A stretch of 14,678 bases of DNA from Actinomycetes bacterium (GTDB lineage Bacteria > Actinomycetota > Actinomycetes > Actinomycetales > Microbacteriaceae): the NCBI GenBank assembly GCA_023432305.1, contig JAEYUT010000315.1, forward strand, positions 1 to 14,678. Direction: 5' to 3'. This document shows, piece after piece, positions 14,485-14,678 of this stretch. The position numbers were made by a program, and so were the translations under genes. Position 1 is the stretch's first letter, and each line of letters starts with the position of its first letter. The notes beneath the pieces are model-generated. The model did no database searches and was not told the origin of the DNA. It saw nothing but the letters and a program-made list of their open reading frames with translations.

Positions 14485-14678
14485 TCAGCTCGCGTCGATC
14501 AGGGCGGTGCCGAGCTCCGCCGCGAGCGGCGCCGCGAGGTCCCCCCGATCCGCCACCTCGATCTCGCCCAGACCCTGCCACGTCGCGAGCTCACGCAGCG
14601 TCGGCAGGATACGCTCCGCGATCTCGCCACCGGAGGATCCCGCCTCCTCGCCCCACGCCGACTGCACCCGCAGCACCC
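14485..14678 (-). CDS. C-terminal fragment of a probable winged-helix DNA glycosylase (YcaQ/AlkX-like)
   Basis: The frame is open to the right window edge; 64 codons plus two bases are visible, and the start lies outside. The visible end reads as VLRVQSAWGEEAG, then a short linker, then ILPTLRELATWQGLGEIEV and ADRGDLAAPLAAEL. The pattern of a hydrophobic strand, A.W/Y.E, a helix with L..LA.WLGL, then a strand and RGDLA near the C-terminus is what I recall from YcaQ-type (HTH_42 / winged helix DNA-binding) proteins. In E. coli that protein unhooks DNA interstrand crosslinks. The assignment is from recognition of a short tail only. No hairpin follows its stop before the FMN reductase leader, so read-through into that gene is possible. 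Confidence 0.5.
   Translation of the reverse strand, partial: VLRVQSAWGEEAGSSGGEIAERILPTLRELATWQGLGEIEVADRGDLAAPLAAELGTALIDAS

Overview
This window reads as a stretch of ordinary chromosome from a high-GC actinomycete, most likely Microbacteriaceae (Microbacterium/Leifsonia-like). The reasons are the strongly G/C-ending codons, the frequent GTG starts, 4-base start/stop overlaps, TAnnnT promoter boxes placed directly before start codons, and the local order eno - ftsB/divIC-like - DUF501 - S8 protease - NDH-2. I place it by recognition only, not by a search. I see no phage or insertion-sequence gene, CRISPR array, rRNA or replication origin. No gene-free stretch exceeds 300 bases.

Left block (1-4549, all + strand). 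The 3' two thirds of enolase comes first and is closed by a strong hairpin. A new unit follows: a septum-formation-initiator protein (FtsB/DivIC type), DUF501 (ATGA overlap) and a membrane-anchored mycosin-like subtilase (4-base gap). A type II NADH dehydrogenase then has its own -10 box and ribosome binding site, and is also closed by a hairpin.

Middle block (4550-12055, + strand except one tRNA). A 12-helix MFS transporter is followed by a class I PLP aminotransferase. Converging on the aminotransferase is a minus-strand tRNA gene with anticodon UAA but a short, class I body. Next is a compact unit: a TetR-family regulator, a second MFS transporter clearly paralogous to the first (ATGA overlap), a fold-type III PLP enzyme of the amino-acid deaminase/aldolase group, and an FAD-dependent aldonolactone oxidase (GTGA overlap). 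The unit ends in a 13-bp hairpin. The layout suggests a TetR-controlled transporter plus a two-enzyme pathway whose substrate cannot be read from sequence.

Right block (12056-14678). lemA appears to be transcribed leaderless. It is followed by an HtpX-like M48 membrane metalloprotease, a familiar pairing. A perfect 13-bp hairpin separates these from a minus-strand NADPH-dependent FMN reductase. The C-terminal end of a probable YcaQ-like winged-helix DNA glycosylase runs off the right edge on the minus strand.

No clearly new multi-gene system is visible. The most unusual element is the short tRNA with a UAA anticodon (7368-7440). Next are the TetR/MFS/deaminase/lactone-oxidase unit and the mycosin-like protease beside ftsB and DUF501 without any ESX gene in view.
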